Of a stretch of 5,625 nucleotides of DNA, positions 1-5,221 are shown in pieces. The DNA lies in NCBI GenBank assembly GCA_030916665.1, contig JAUPWC010000671.1, positions 1 to 5,625 of the forward strand, in the 5' to 3' direction. The stretch's first letter is position 1. The number at the start of each line of letters is the position of its first letter. The notes under the pieces are model-generated. The model was not told where the DNA came from, made no database searches, and worked only from the letters and a program-made list of their open reading frames with translations. This DNA comes from Verrucomicrobiota bacterium (GTDB lineage: Bacteria > Verrucomicrobiota > Verrucomicrobiia > Opitutales > Opitutaceae). The translations under genes were made by a program, and so were the position numbers.

Positions 1-1
1 G

Positions 2-196
2 CAGACCAACCTCGACCACGTCGAGGCGGTCACCGGCATCAACCAGAACCTCACGCTCATCGGGGCCACGGCCATCGACATCCTCGCCAGCCAGCTCTAC
101 CATAACGAACAGGGCCTGCCGCAGCGCCCCGTCTATTCCATGATCGAGGGCTTCTGGGTGCCCGGCCGCACGGCCCCGGCGAAGCGCGGCGGGTGA
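2..196 (+). CDS. LacI-family transcriptional regulator, C-terminal end (partial)
   Basis: The last 64 codons of a gene that begins left of the window; it ends in TGA at 194-196. The visible peptide contains the run GINQNLTLIGATAIDILASQ, then LYHNEQGLPQRP, then IEGFWVPGRT. A helix with an alanine-rich core, an 'NExGLP' turn and a closing 'xxGxWxxGRT' strand is the usual end of the periplasmic-binding-protein-like effector domain in LacI/GalR repressors. In that family this domain binds a small effector, often a sugar, and an N-terminal helix-turn-helix binds the operator. The DNA-binding half lies outside the window, so neither effector nor operator can be read. The next gene, purC, starts 53 bp downstream on the same strand. 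A PurR-like role is possible but nothing visible supports it over a sugar regulator. The family call is fairly secure; the specific function is unknown. Confidence 0.72.
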   Translation, partial: QTNLDHVEAVTGINQNLTLIGATAIDILASQLYHNEQGLPQRPVYSMIEGFWVPGRTAPAKRGG

Positions 197-249
197 ACCG
201 ATAATCGCCTTTGCCTTTCGCGCCGCGTTCATGCGATGAATTCCGCTCC

Positions 250-1161
250 ATGAATTTCACCGAGATCCGCGACGCCCTGCCGAAGTCCGCCGTCACCACG
301 ATTGACGGCCTCACGTTTCCCCGGATCGCCTCGGGCAAGGTCCGGGAAATCTTCGACCTCGGCGATGCCCTGCTGCTGACCGCCACCGACCGGCTCTCGG
401 CCTTCGACGTGATTTTGCCCGACGGCATCCCCGGCAAGGGTGCCATCCTCACGCAGATGAGCCACTGGTGGTTCGCGCAGACCAGCCACCTCATCCCCAA
501 CCACCTGCTCCCCGACCAGGGGAAGCAGTTTCTCGCCCGCGGGCTCGACAGCCGCGACCTCCAGCTGCGGAGCATGATCGTGCGCAAGCTGAAGCCGCTC
601 ACCATCGAGTGCGTCGCGCGCGGCTACCTCATCGGCAGCGGCTGGAGCTCCTACCAGAAGACCGGAGAGGTCTGCGGCATCAAGCTCCCCGCCGGCCTCC
701 GCCAGGCGGACAAGCTCCCCGCCCCGATCTTCACACCCACGACCAAGGCGCCCAAGGGCCAGCACGACGAGCCCATCAACGACGCACAGGGTGCCGCCGC
801 CATCGGCGCCGCGCTCTACGAAAAGGTGAAGGCGATCAGTCTCCAGCTCTACGCGTTCGGCCACGAGCGGGCGAAGCAGGCCGGCATGATCCTCGCCGAC
901 ACCAAGTTCGAGTTCGGCACCGACGCGGCCGGCAACCTGTTCCTGATCGACGAGGTGCTCACGCCCGACTCCTCGCGCTACTGGCCCGCCGCCGACTACC
1001 GCCCCGACTGCTCGCCCCCGAGCTACGACAAGCAGTTCGTGCGCGACCACCTGCTCGCCATCAAGTGGAACCAGCAGCCCCCCGCCCCGAAGTTGCCCGC
1101 CGACGTCATCAGCCGCACGCAGGAGAAATACCTCGCCGCGCTGAAGAATTTGCTGGGTTGA
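250..1161 (+). CDS. purC: Phosphoribosylaminoimidazole-succinocarboxamide synthase (SAICAR synthase)
   Basis: This cytosolic enzyme of de novo purine synthesis uses ATP to join CAIR to L-aspartate, giving SAICAR (EC 6.3.2.6). The 303-residue product is the long, single-domain form also seen in yeast Ade1, rather than the roughly 240-residue E. coli type. Family blocks appear in order: SGKVREIFD (28-36, nucleotide-binding region), TDRLSAFD (46-53), ECVARGYLIGSGW (120-132), TPTTKAPKGQHDEPI (162-176), LADTKFEFG (215-223) and LIDEVLTPDSSRYW (232-245). The last two are the two SAICAR synthetase signature regions. I chose ATG 250 because homology begins there. An in-frame TTG at 211 would add 13 uncharacteristic residues, and a -10-like GATAAT at 200-205 would place transcription start at about 212. 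There is no clear Shine-Dalgarno sequence. No other pur gene is visible. The end is followed by GC-rich hairpins. Confidence 0.96.
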   Translation: MNFTEIRDALPKSAVTTIDGLTFPRIASGKVREIFDLGDALLLTATDRLSAFDVILPDGIPGKGAILTQMSHWWFAQTSHLIPNHLLPDQGKQFLARGLDSRDLQLRSMIVRKLKPLTIECVARGYLIGSGWSSYQKTGEVCGIKLPAGLRQADKLPAPIFTPTTKAPKGQHDEPINDAQGAAAIGAALYEKVKAISLQLYAFGHERAKQAGMILADTKFEFGTDAAGNLFLIDEVLTPDSSRYWPAADYRPDCSPPSYDKQFVRDHLLAIKWNQQPPAPKLPADVISRTQEKYLAALKNLLG

Positions 1162-1167
1162 GGCGCG

Positions 1168-1248
1168 GGTAGGGCGCGACCGCTGGGCGCGCCGCCAAAG
1201 TTATTCGCGGACGGCCCGGCGGTCCGTCCCTCCCGGCGCGGCCGCGCC
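1168..1248. repeat. Composite palindromic intergenic element (three GC-rich inverted repeats), possible purC terminator
   Basis: Immediately after the purC stop, three inverted repeats follow one another. GGCGCG (1173-1178) pairs with CGCGCC (1188-1193) across a 9-nt loop. GGACGG (1209-1214) pairs with CCGTCC (1224-1229) across a 9-nt loop. GGCGCGGCCGCGCC (1235-1248) is a perfect 14-bp palindrome. GGTAGGG (1168-1174) and CCCTCCC (1228-1234) form near-matching outer ends (6 of 7). No T-tract follows, so a classical intrinsic terminator is unlikely, although the stems may still help end purC transcription. The modular layout resembles REP- or MITE-like dispersed repeats. Only one copy is fully visible here, so repeat status is inferred. 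Confidence 0.5.
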
Positions 1249-1262
1249 CAAGTCAGGCATCG

Positions 1263-1285
1263 TTTGTAACGTATTATATTACAAA
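1263..1285. promoter_or_regulatory. Operator-like AT-rich palindrome upstream of the exported-protein gene
   Basis: TTTGTAA (1263-1269) and TTACAAA (1279-1285) form perfect 7-bp inverted arms around the 9-bp centre CGTATTATA, inside which two further base pairs are symmetric about position 1274. It is a sharp AT-rich island in very GC-rich DNA and ends 20 bp before the TTG at 1306. The symmetry and size fit a site for a dimeric repressor or activator. The centre also contains -10-like TATTAT (1272-1277), so a bound protein would cover the promoter, although no good -35 is visible. I cannot assign a regulator family. Confidence 0.45.
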
Positions 1286-1305
1286 TCGGTCGGGGGAACG
1301 CGCGG

Positions 1306-1845
1306 TTGCCAAACGCGGCTCCTGCGTTTTGCGTGCTGGGCGTGAGAAGCCGACTTTCCCTGGTTGTCGCCTGCCTGCTGCTCGCCGCCGCCCCGGCGGC
1401 CCGCGCCGCACTGGGCGAAACGCTGGCCGACCTGCGCAAGCGCTTTGGTCCGCCGGATCCGCAGCAGCCGTATGCGCCGAAGAACGTCGCGCACTGGTCC
1501 ATCGAGACCGAGCAGTCGGAGCGCCTGATCTACACCGTGACTTTCAATGCGAAGGGGTTCTCCATCGCCGAGGGCCTCAAGCCCATGGGCCGGGCCGTGC
1601 TGGTTGACCCGCTGGCGCAGTCCTTCGTGGACAGCCAGTTCGCCATGCACCGCGACGCCGCCTCGACCCGCACGCCCAAACCGGGCGAGAAATACCGCTT
1701 CGCCGGCCAGGAATTCGTCTGCGCCGCCAACGAGGCCGTGTGGGTGGACGAGACCCACGACTTCATGATCATCTGGGCCAAGGACCCCAAGGGCAAAGGC
1801 CTGGTCATGGCCGTGCGCGCCGAAATGCTTACAGGGACGCCCTGA
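1306..1845 (+). CDS. Small exported protein of unknown function
   Basis: I do not recognise a named family. The reading frame is 179 codons from TTG 1306. It contains a clear Sec-type signal peptide: basic RSR, hydrophobic LSLVVACLLLAAA, and a probable cleavage site after ARA, just before ALGET. The mature part, about 145 residues, opens with GETLADLRKRFGPP, a motif style seen at the start of small periplasmic proteins in related bacteria. It then has mixed alpha/beta character and no membrane segment. TTG 1306 follows a weak purine-rich GGGGGA with about 8-nt spacing, but GTG 1342 would give a more textbook 22-residue signal peptide, so the true start is uncertain. VVAC inside the signal resembles a lipobox, yet the hydrophobic stretch continues past the cysteine, so cleavage after ARA is preferred. 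The product probably acts in the periplasm. An operator-like palindrome lies just upstream. GC-rich third positions and the export signal support a real gene. Confidence 0.72.
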   Translation: MPNAAPAFCVLGVRSRLSLVVACLLLAAAPAARAALGETLADLRKRFGPPDPQQPYAPKNVAHWSIETEQSERLIYTVTFNAKGFSIAEGLKPMGRAVLVDPLAQSFVDSQFAMHRDAASTRTPKPGEKYRFAGQEFVCAANEAVWVDETHDFMIIWAKDPKGKGLVMAVRAEMLTGTP

Positions 1846-1865
1846 GCCGGGAACAGGCGGTTCGG

Positions 1866-1940
1866 GGTGGAGCGACTTGACCCCAAGGCGCTGGATCGGA
1901 GCGGCTTCGCCGCAACGCGCTAGGGTCAGCGCGTTCCACC
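1866..1940. repeat. 75-bp imperfect palindrome with internal hairpin, between convergent genes
   Basis: The outer arm GGTGGAGCGACTTGACCC (1866-1883) faces GGGTCAGCGCGTTCCACC (1923-1940). In a folded transcript 14 of 18 positions pair as Watson-Crick, two more as G-U, and two mismatch. Near the centre sits a smaller perfect stem, GCGGC (1901-1905) with GCCGC (1909-1913), closed by a TTC loop. The element begins 20 bp after the exported-protein stop and lies between that gene and the convergent pckG, a common place for both terminators and REP-type repeats. No T-tract follows on either strand. The size and nested symmetry favour a dispersed palindromic repeat or a large structured 3' end; one copy alone cannot settle which. 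Confidence 0.5.
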
Positions 1941-1970
1941 TTTCAGCCCCGCTGTTCCAAGGCGCTATGT

Positions 1971-1996
1971 GGGCTCAAAGACGTGAGCTTTGGGCT
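1971..1996. repeat. Small stem-loop in the convergent spacer
   Basis: CAAAG (1976-1980) pairs with CTTTG (1988-1992) over a 7-nt loop. The stem extends outward through 1972-1975 and 1993-1996 with two Watson-Crick and two G-U pairs. A competing fold, GCTCA (1973-1977) with TGAGC (1984-1988), uses overlapping bases. It could contribute to termination between the convergent genes, but there is no T-tract. Confidence 0.25.
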
Positions 1997-2038
1997 GAGC
2001 GCACCCTCTCCGCTCCGGCTTTATGGGGAGTAGCTCGG

Positions 2039-2080
2039 CGCGGGACCGCAGGCCGCCACGCGGCCCTGCCACGTCCCGCG
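2039..2080 (-). terminator. Strong GC-rich stem-loop downstream of pckG, terminator-like or repeat
   Basis: CGCGGGAC (2039-2046) and GTCCCGCG (2073-2080) are perfect 8-bp inverted arms. Inside them GGCCG (2051-2055) pairs with CGGCC (2061-2065), with CA/TG extending that stem across a one-base bulge at 2066. Reading with pckG (minus strand), the structure begins about 44 nt after the pckG stop, a plausible position for 3'-end formation. There is no run of T after it, so a Rho-independent mechanism is not supported; a stabilising 3' stem-loop or a dispersed repeat fits equally well. Confidence 0.35.
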
Positions 2081-2123
2081 GCTCCCGCCGCAGGCTGACC
2101 GATCATCAGAAATAGCACCACCA

Positions 2124-3950
2124 TCAGAGCAGACGACAGATCAGCAGCTCGCGCTCGAACATCATCTCCTTGGGCAGATGGGCGTGCAGGTCGAGGAAGA
2201 GTTCCTCGTGGCTGAGCACCTCGGCGCGCCAGGCGGCGCGGTCGATGGATTGCAGCGCTTCGAACTGCTCCTTCGACAGGTTCAGGCCCTTCCATTCGAT
2301 GTCTTCGTAGCGGGGCATCCAGCCGATGGGTGTCTCCTTCGCGCGGCCGCCGCCGCGAGCGCGGTCCACGATCCATTTCAGGATGCGCATGTTCTCGGAG
2401 AAACCGGGCCACATGAACTTGCCGTCGGCGTCCTTGCGGAACCAGTTCACATGGAAGATACGCGGGGTCTCGCTGATGCTCTTCTGCATCTTGATCCAGT
2501 GGCGGAAGTAGTCGCCCATGTGGTAGCCGCAGAACGGCAGCATGGCCATCGGGTCGCGGCGCACCTTGCCGATCGTGCCGGCGGCGGCGGCGGTCATCTC
2601 CGAGCCCATGGTGGCGCCCGCATAGACGCCGCTGCTCCAGTTGAAGGTCTGGAAAATCAACGGCATCGTGGTCGCGCGCCGGCCGCCGAAAATGAGCGCG
2701 CTGATCGGCACGCCTTCGGGCTTTTCCCAGGCGGGATCGATGGTCGGGCATTGCGCGGCGGGCGCGGTGAAGCGTGAGTTCGGGTGCGACGACTTCACGC
2801 CCTTCTCCTTGGCCAGCGCGGGCGTCCAGTCGTTGCCCTGCCAGTCGATGAGGTGCGCGGGCGGCTCGTCGGTCATGCCCTCCCACCACACGCCGCCGTC
2901 GTCGGTGAGCGCGACGTTGGTGAAGATGGTGTTCTTCGCCAGCGCGGCCATGGCGTTGGGGTTGGTCTGCACACTCGTGCCGGGGGCCACGCCGAAGAAG
3001 CCGGCCTCGGGATTGATGGCGTGCAGCTTGCCGTCGGCATCGGGTTTGATCCAGGCGATGTCGTCGCCGACGGTGGACACTTTCCAGCCCTGCTTCTGCA
3101 GATGCGGGGGCGGGATGAGCATGGCGAAGTTGGTCTTGCCGCAGGCGCTCGGGAACGCGGCGGCGACGTAGGTCTTGTCGCCCTTCGGGTCCTCGACCCC
3201 GAGGATGAGCATGTGCTCGGCCATCCAGCCCTCGTCGCGCGCCATGGCGCTGGCGATGCGGAGCGCGAAGCATTTCTTGCCGAGCAGGGCGTTGCCGCCG
3301 TAGCCCGAGCCGTAGCTCCAGATCTCGCGGGTCTCGGGGAAGTGGACGATGTATTTCTCCTTGTTGCACGGCCAGGCGACGTCCTTCTGGCCCTTCTTGA
3401 GCGGGGCGCCAACCGAGTGCACGCACGGCACGACGCGCTTGAAATTCTGGTCGATGAGGTCGAACACCTTCTGCCCGATCCGCGCCATGATGCGCATGTT
3501 GATCACGACGTAGGGCGAATCCGTCAGCTCGACGCCGATCTGGGACATCGGCGAACCGATGGGGCCCATGCTGTAGGCCAGCACATACATGGTGCGTCCC
3601 TTCATGCAGCCGTTGAACAGGCCCTTGAGCTTCCTGCGCATCTCGTAAGGGTTCATCCAGTTGTTGGTCGGACCGGCGTTGTCCTTCGACAAGGAGCAGA
3701 TGAAGGTGCGGTCCTCCACGCGCGCCACGTCGCCCGGGTCGGAGCGGGCCAGAAAGCAGCCGGGCCACTTCTTCTGGTTCAGCCTGATGAAGGTGCCCGC
3801 GTCCACGAGCTGCGAACAAAGGCCGTCGTATTCCGCCTGTGAGCCGTCCACCCAGTGGATGTCGTCCGGCTTGCAGAGGGCGGCCATCTTGTTCACCCAG
3901 CGAATCAGATGCGGATTGCTACACAGGGGCTTGCTCGCGTCCGTTTTCAT
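2124..3950 (-). CDS. pckG: Phosphoenolpyruvate carboxykinase (GTP)
   Basis: This cytosolic enzyme interconverts oxaloacetate + GTP and phosphoenolpyruvate + GDP + CO2 (EC 4.1.1.32), the entry step of gluconeogenesis. At 608 residues it has the usual length of the GTP class, and its motifs differ from those of the ATP class (pckA). Visible features: VARVED with R77, the expected PEP-contacting arginine; [14 protein letters not shown] (213-226), whose lysines supply a Mn ligand; AEH with metal-ligand H246; the P-loop FPSACGKTN (266-274) with the class-typical reactive C270; the kinase-2 metal motif VGDDIAW (294-300); FFGVAPGTS (318-326); NSRF with R393; and the mobile lid SEMTAAAAG (450-458) followed by [18 protein letters not shown]. 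All key residues seem intact. The ATG at 3950 fits the family N-terminus, but no Shine-Dalgarno sequence precedes it. The gene is convergent with the exported-protein gene and probably transcribed from the 3951-4232 spacer. Confidence 0.97.
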   Translation of the reverse strand: MKTDASKPLCSNPHLIRWVNKMAALCKPDDIHWVDGSQAEYDGLCSQLVDAGTFIRLNQKKWPGCFLARSDPGDVARVEDRTFICSLSKDNAGPTNNWMNPYEMRRKLKGLFNGCMKGRTMYVLAYSMGPIGSPMSQIGVELTDSPYVVINMRIMARIGQKVFDLIDQNFKRVVPCVHSVGAPLKKGQKDVAWPCNKEKYIVHFPETREIWSYGSGYGGNALLGKKCFALRIASAMARDEGWMAEHMLILGVEDPKGDKTYVAAAFPSACGKTNFAMLIPPPHLQKQGWKVSTVGDDIAWIKPDADGKLHAINPEAGFFGVAPGTSVQTNPNAMAALAKNTIFTNVALTDDGGVWWEGMTDEPPAHLIDWQGNDWTPALAKEKGVKSSHPNSRFTAPAAQCPTIDPAWEKPEGVPISALIFGGRRATTMPLIFQTFNWSSGVYAGATMGSEMTAAAAGTIGKVRRDPMAMLPFCGYHMGDYFRHWIKMQKSISETPRIFHVNWFRKDADGKFMWPGFSENMRILKWIVDRARGGGRAKETPIGWMPRYEDIEWKGLNLSKEQFEALQSIDRAAWRAEVLSHEELFLDLHAHLPKEMMFERELLICRLL

Positions 3951-4006
3951 TAGGAAGAGGCTAAGGTCGCCACCCGGAGTGTAAACGGGAAAGGCTGGAG
4001 ACGGTG

Positions 4007-4062
4007 CGCCAATTAAATGAAGTGTATGGACTGATTAGCGTTCGACGCCGCATAAATTGGCG
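4007..4062. repeat. Spaced inverted repeat CGCCAATT / AATTGGCG upstream of pckG
   Basis: CGCCAATT (4007-4014) and AATTGGCG (4055-4062) are perfect 8-bp arms separated by 40 bp. Just outside, GGTGCG (4003-4008) has a matching CGCACC at 4071-4076, displaced by a short insertion that contains the 10-bp palindrome GCGGGCCCGC (4060-4069). The arms lie 57 to 112 bp upstream of the pckG start. They could be paired protein-binding half-sites for pckG control or the ends of a degraded small repeat. The arms themselves are seen directly; the role is inferred. Confidence 0.35.
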
Positions 4063-4136
4063 GGCCCGCGCGCACCGACCTGGACAATCCATGCGAAGCT
4101 TGGCGCACACAGGATCCATTTATTTTGCCTCGCAAA

Positions 4137-4168
4137 CTGGCCTGCCGGTCAGGGCGCTCCGCCCTACC
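4137..4168 (-). terminator. Candidate terminator hairpins downstream of the cation transporter gene
   Basis: AGGGCG (4151-4156) and CGCCCT (4160-4165) pair over a 3-nt loop. The stem is lengthened by GGT (4147-4149) with ACC (4166-4168) around a one-base bulge. A competing stem pairs CTGGCC (4137-4142) with GGTCAG (4147-4152), one G-U pair, loop TGCC. Reading on the minus strand the structures begin about 64 nt after the transporter stop, and the second ends directly in a short TTT. That gives modest support for a terminator. The core GGTAGGGCG (minus strand) also occurs in the element downstream of purC, so this could be a repeat fragment. Confidence 0.4.
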
Positions 4169-4232
4169 TCAATACCGCCAGAGGTCAGTCTGTTCGGCGA
4201 AGCCCAATGGAAACGCGCGTCACCTGAACCGC

Positions 4233-5135
4233 TCACTTCATCGGCTCGACGTGCACCGTCACGTCGCTGATCGCATGCGCGACAGAGGCGATCAACGCGT
4301 CCTTGACGGCGTGGGCGATGTCGTGGCCCTCGCGCACGGTGAGGCCGCCGTCCACGCGCACCTGGATGTCCACCAGGTGGCTCAGACCGCTCTTGCGCAC
4401 GCGCACCTTGTCGAGCGCCTGCACGCCGGGCACGGCCAGCGCGAGCGTGCGCACCTCGCCTTCGAACTTCTGCGGCACGGCCGTGTCCATCACGTCGCCC
4501 AGCGCCTTCGTGAGCATGCCCGCGCCGTTGAAGCCGATGATCACGCAGGCAAACAGCGCCGCCCAGTCGTCGGCCGTTTCCCAGCCCTTGCCGCCGATGA
4601 GCGCGATGGAAATGCCGACGAACGCCGCCGCCGAGGTCATGGCGTCGGTCCAGTGGTGCAGGGCCTCGGCCCCGAGCGCGGTGCTGCCGGTGCGCTCGCC
4701 GGCCGCGCCCAACCGGCGGGAGAAAATCCACTTCACCACGATCACCCCTGCCAGCAGCAGCAGCGTCCACCAGGCCGGACCTTGGTGCGGCTTCATGATC
4801 TCGCGGACGGCGTGCCAGCCGACCCAGCCGGCCATGAGAAAGATGAAGACCGCCACCGCGAGCGCGGCCAGCGCCTCGGCCTTGCCGTGGCCGTAGGGAT
4901 GGTCCTCGTCAGGCGGCCGGGCCGCCACGCGGAAGCCCGTCCACACGAGCAGCGAGGTCAGGATGTCGAGCAGCGACTCCGCGCCGTCGGCGATGAGCGC
5001 ATAGGTGTTGCCGAACACGCCTCCCGCGAACTTCGCCGCCGCCAGCACCAGGTTTAGGCCGATGCCCCGCAACACCAGCCGGGCACCCTCTTCGGCCCGG
5101 CGGGCGGTGCGGGCGTGCGATTCGGCGGCGTGCAT
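4233..5135 (-). CDS. Cation diffusion facilitator (CDF) family divalent metal exporter
   Basis: This inner-membrane antiporter is expected to export a divalent metal such as Zn, Fe, Mn, Co or Cd in exchange for protons. The 300-residue protein has the CDF plan: an N-terminal region with about six membrane segments (roughly 20-210) and a cytoplasmic ferredoxin-like dimerisation domain (roughly 215-300, including SHLVDIQVRVDG and the final VTVHVEP). The segment-2 metal site reads ADGAESLLD, with E53 and D57 where E. coli FieF/YiiP has two aspartates. Segment 5 gives H160 and D164 in HHWTD, matching the His-Asp pair. The loop HPYGHGKAE (79-87) is strongly conserved. ATG 5135 is preferred: AAGGA lies 7 nt upstream, whereas extending to 5240 adds 35 non-family residues and runs into the divergent gene. 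The metal cannot be read from sequence, although Glu instead of Asp in segment 2 argues against simply copying the Zn assignment. Confidence 0.93.
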   Translation of the reverse strand: MHAAESHARTARRAEEGARLVLRGIGLNLVLAAAKFAGGVFGNTYALIADGAESLLDILTSLLVWTGFRVAARPPDEDHPYGHGKAEALAALAVAVFIFLMAGWVGWHAVREIMKPHQGPAWWTLLLLAGVIVVKWIFSRRLGAAGERTGSTALGAEALHHWTDAMTSAAAFVGISIALIGGKGWETADDWAALFACVIIGFNGAGMLTKALGDVMDTAVPQKFEGEVRTLALAVPGVQALDKVRVRKSGLSHLVDIQVRVDGGLTVREGHDIAHAVKDALIASVAHAISDVTVHVEPMK

Positions 5136-5177
5136 CAGGGCATCCTTGCGACCGGTCTCGCCGGGCTCAAGGCGGCA

Positions 5178-5206
5178 TTGACCGGCCCGGCCCGGGGGTG
5201 TAGGGT
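5178..5206 (+). promoter_or_regulatory. Candidate sigma-70-type promoter for the ACT-domain gene
   Basis: TTGACC (5178-5183, five of six matches to TTGACA) is followed by exactly 17 bp and then TAGGGT (5201-5206, three of six matches to TATAAT). It lies in the 86-bp gap between the divergently oriented transporter and ACT-protein genes. Transcription would start around 5212-5214, leaving a leader of only about 8-10 nt before ATG 5222, consistent with the lack of a Shine-Dalgarno sequence. The -35 and spacing are good, the -10 is weak. Confidence 0.4.
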
Positions 5207-5221
5207 CCGCACACTGAAACG

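Larger units (their letters stand above)
3951..4232. other. Non-coding spacer upstream of pckG and downstream of the cation transporter
   Basis: This 282-bp stretch has no convincing gene; the reading frame across 4004-4270 (+) shows no family resemblance. It is the least GC-rich part of the window, with A/T clusters at 4011-4018, 4052-4058 and 4117-4126, and should contain the pckG promoter on the minus strand. The best -10-like sequences are weak: TACACT (minus strand, 3978-3983) and TTTAAT (minus strand, within the A/T cluster near 4012-4017). Neither has a recognisable -35 at 17 bp. The spacer also holds the inverted repeats listed separately. Confidence 0.5.

Noticed and set aside
211..249. 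TTG 211 as the start of purC
   Set aside because: The extra 13 residues lie outside the family's conserved N-terminus and a -10-like sequence at 200-205 would put transcription start at about the same place as the codon.
468..1172. 234-codon plus-strand frame and a 273-codon minus-strand frame (229-1050) inside purC
   Set aside because: Low-complexity Arg/Pro- or Gly/Val/Glu-rich translations overlapping a fully conserved purC frame.
1366..1377. Lipobox-like VVAC in the exported protein's signal sequence
   Set aside because: Only a short hydrophobic run precedes the cysteine and a long hydrophobic run follows it, so ordinary signal peptidase cleavage after ARA fits better than lipoprotein processing.
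2784..3842. 352-codon open frame on the plus strand across pckG, and a 614-codon minus-strand frame at 1975-3819
   Set aside because: Both are shadows of the real pckG frame created by high GC; their arginine/histidine-rich translations show no family motifs, whereas the 2124-3950 frame has every PEP carboxykinase motif.
4004..4270. 88-codon plus-strand frame in the spacer upstream of pckG
   Set aside because: GTG start inside an inverted-repeat arm, no recognisable motif or ribosome binding site, and an end overlapping the transporter's 3' end. It cannot be fully excluded but is not supported.
4125..5057. 310-codon plus-strand frame opposite the cation transporter
   Set aside because: Arg/His/Ala-rich shadow of the CDF gene, whose own frame carries the conserved metal and loop motifs.
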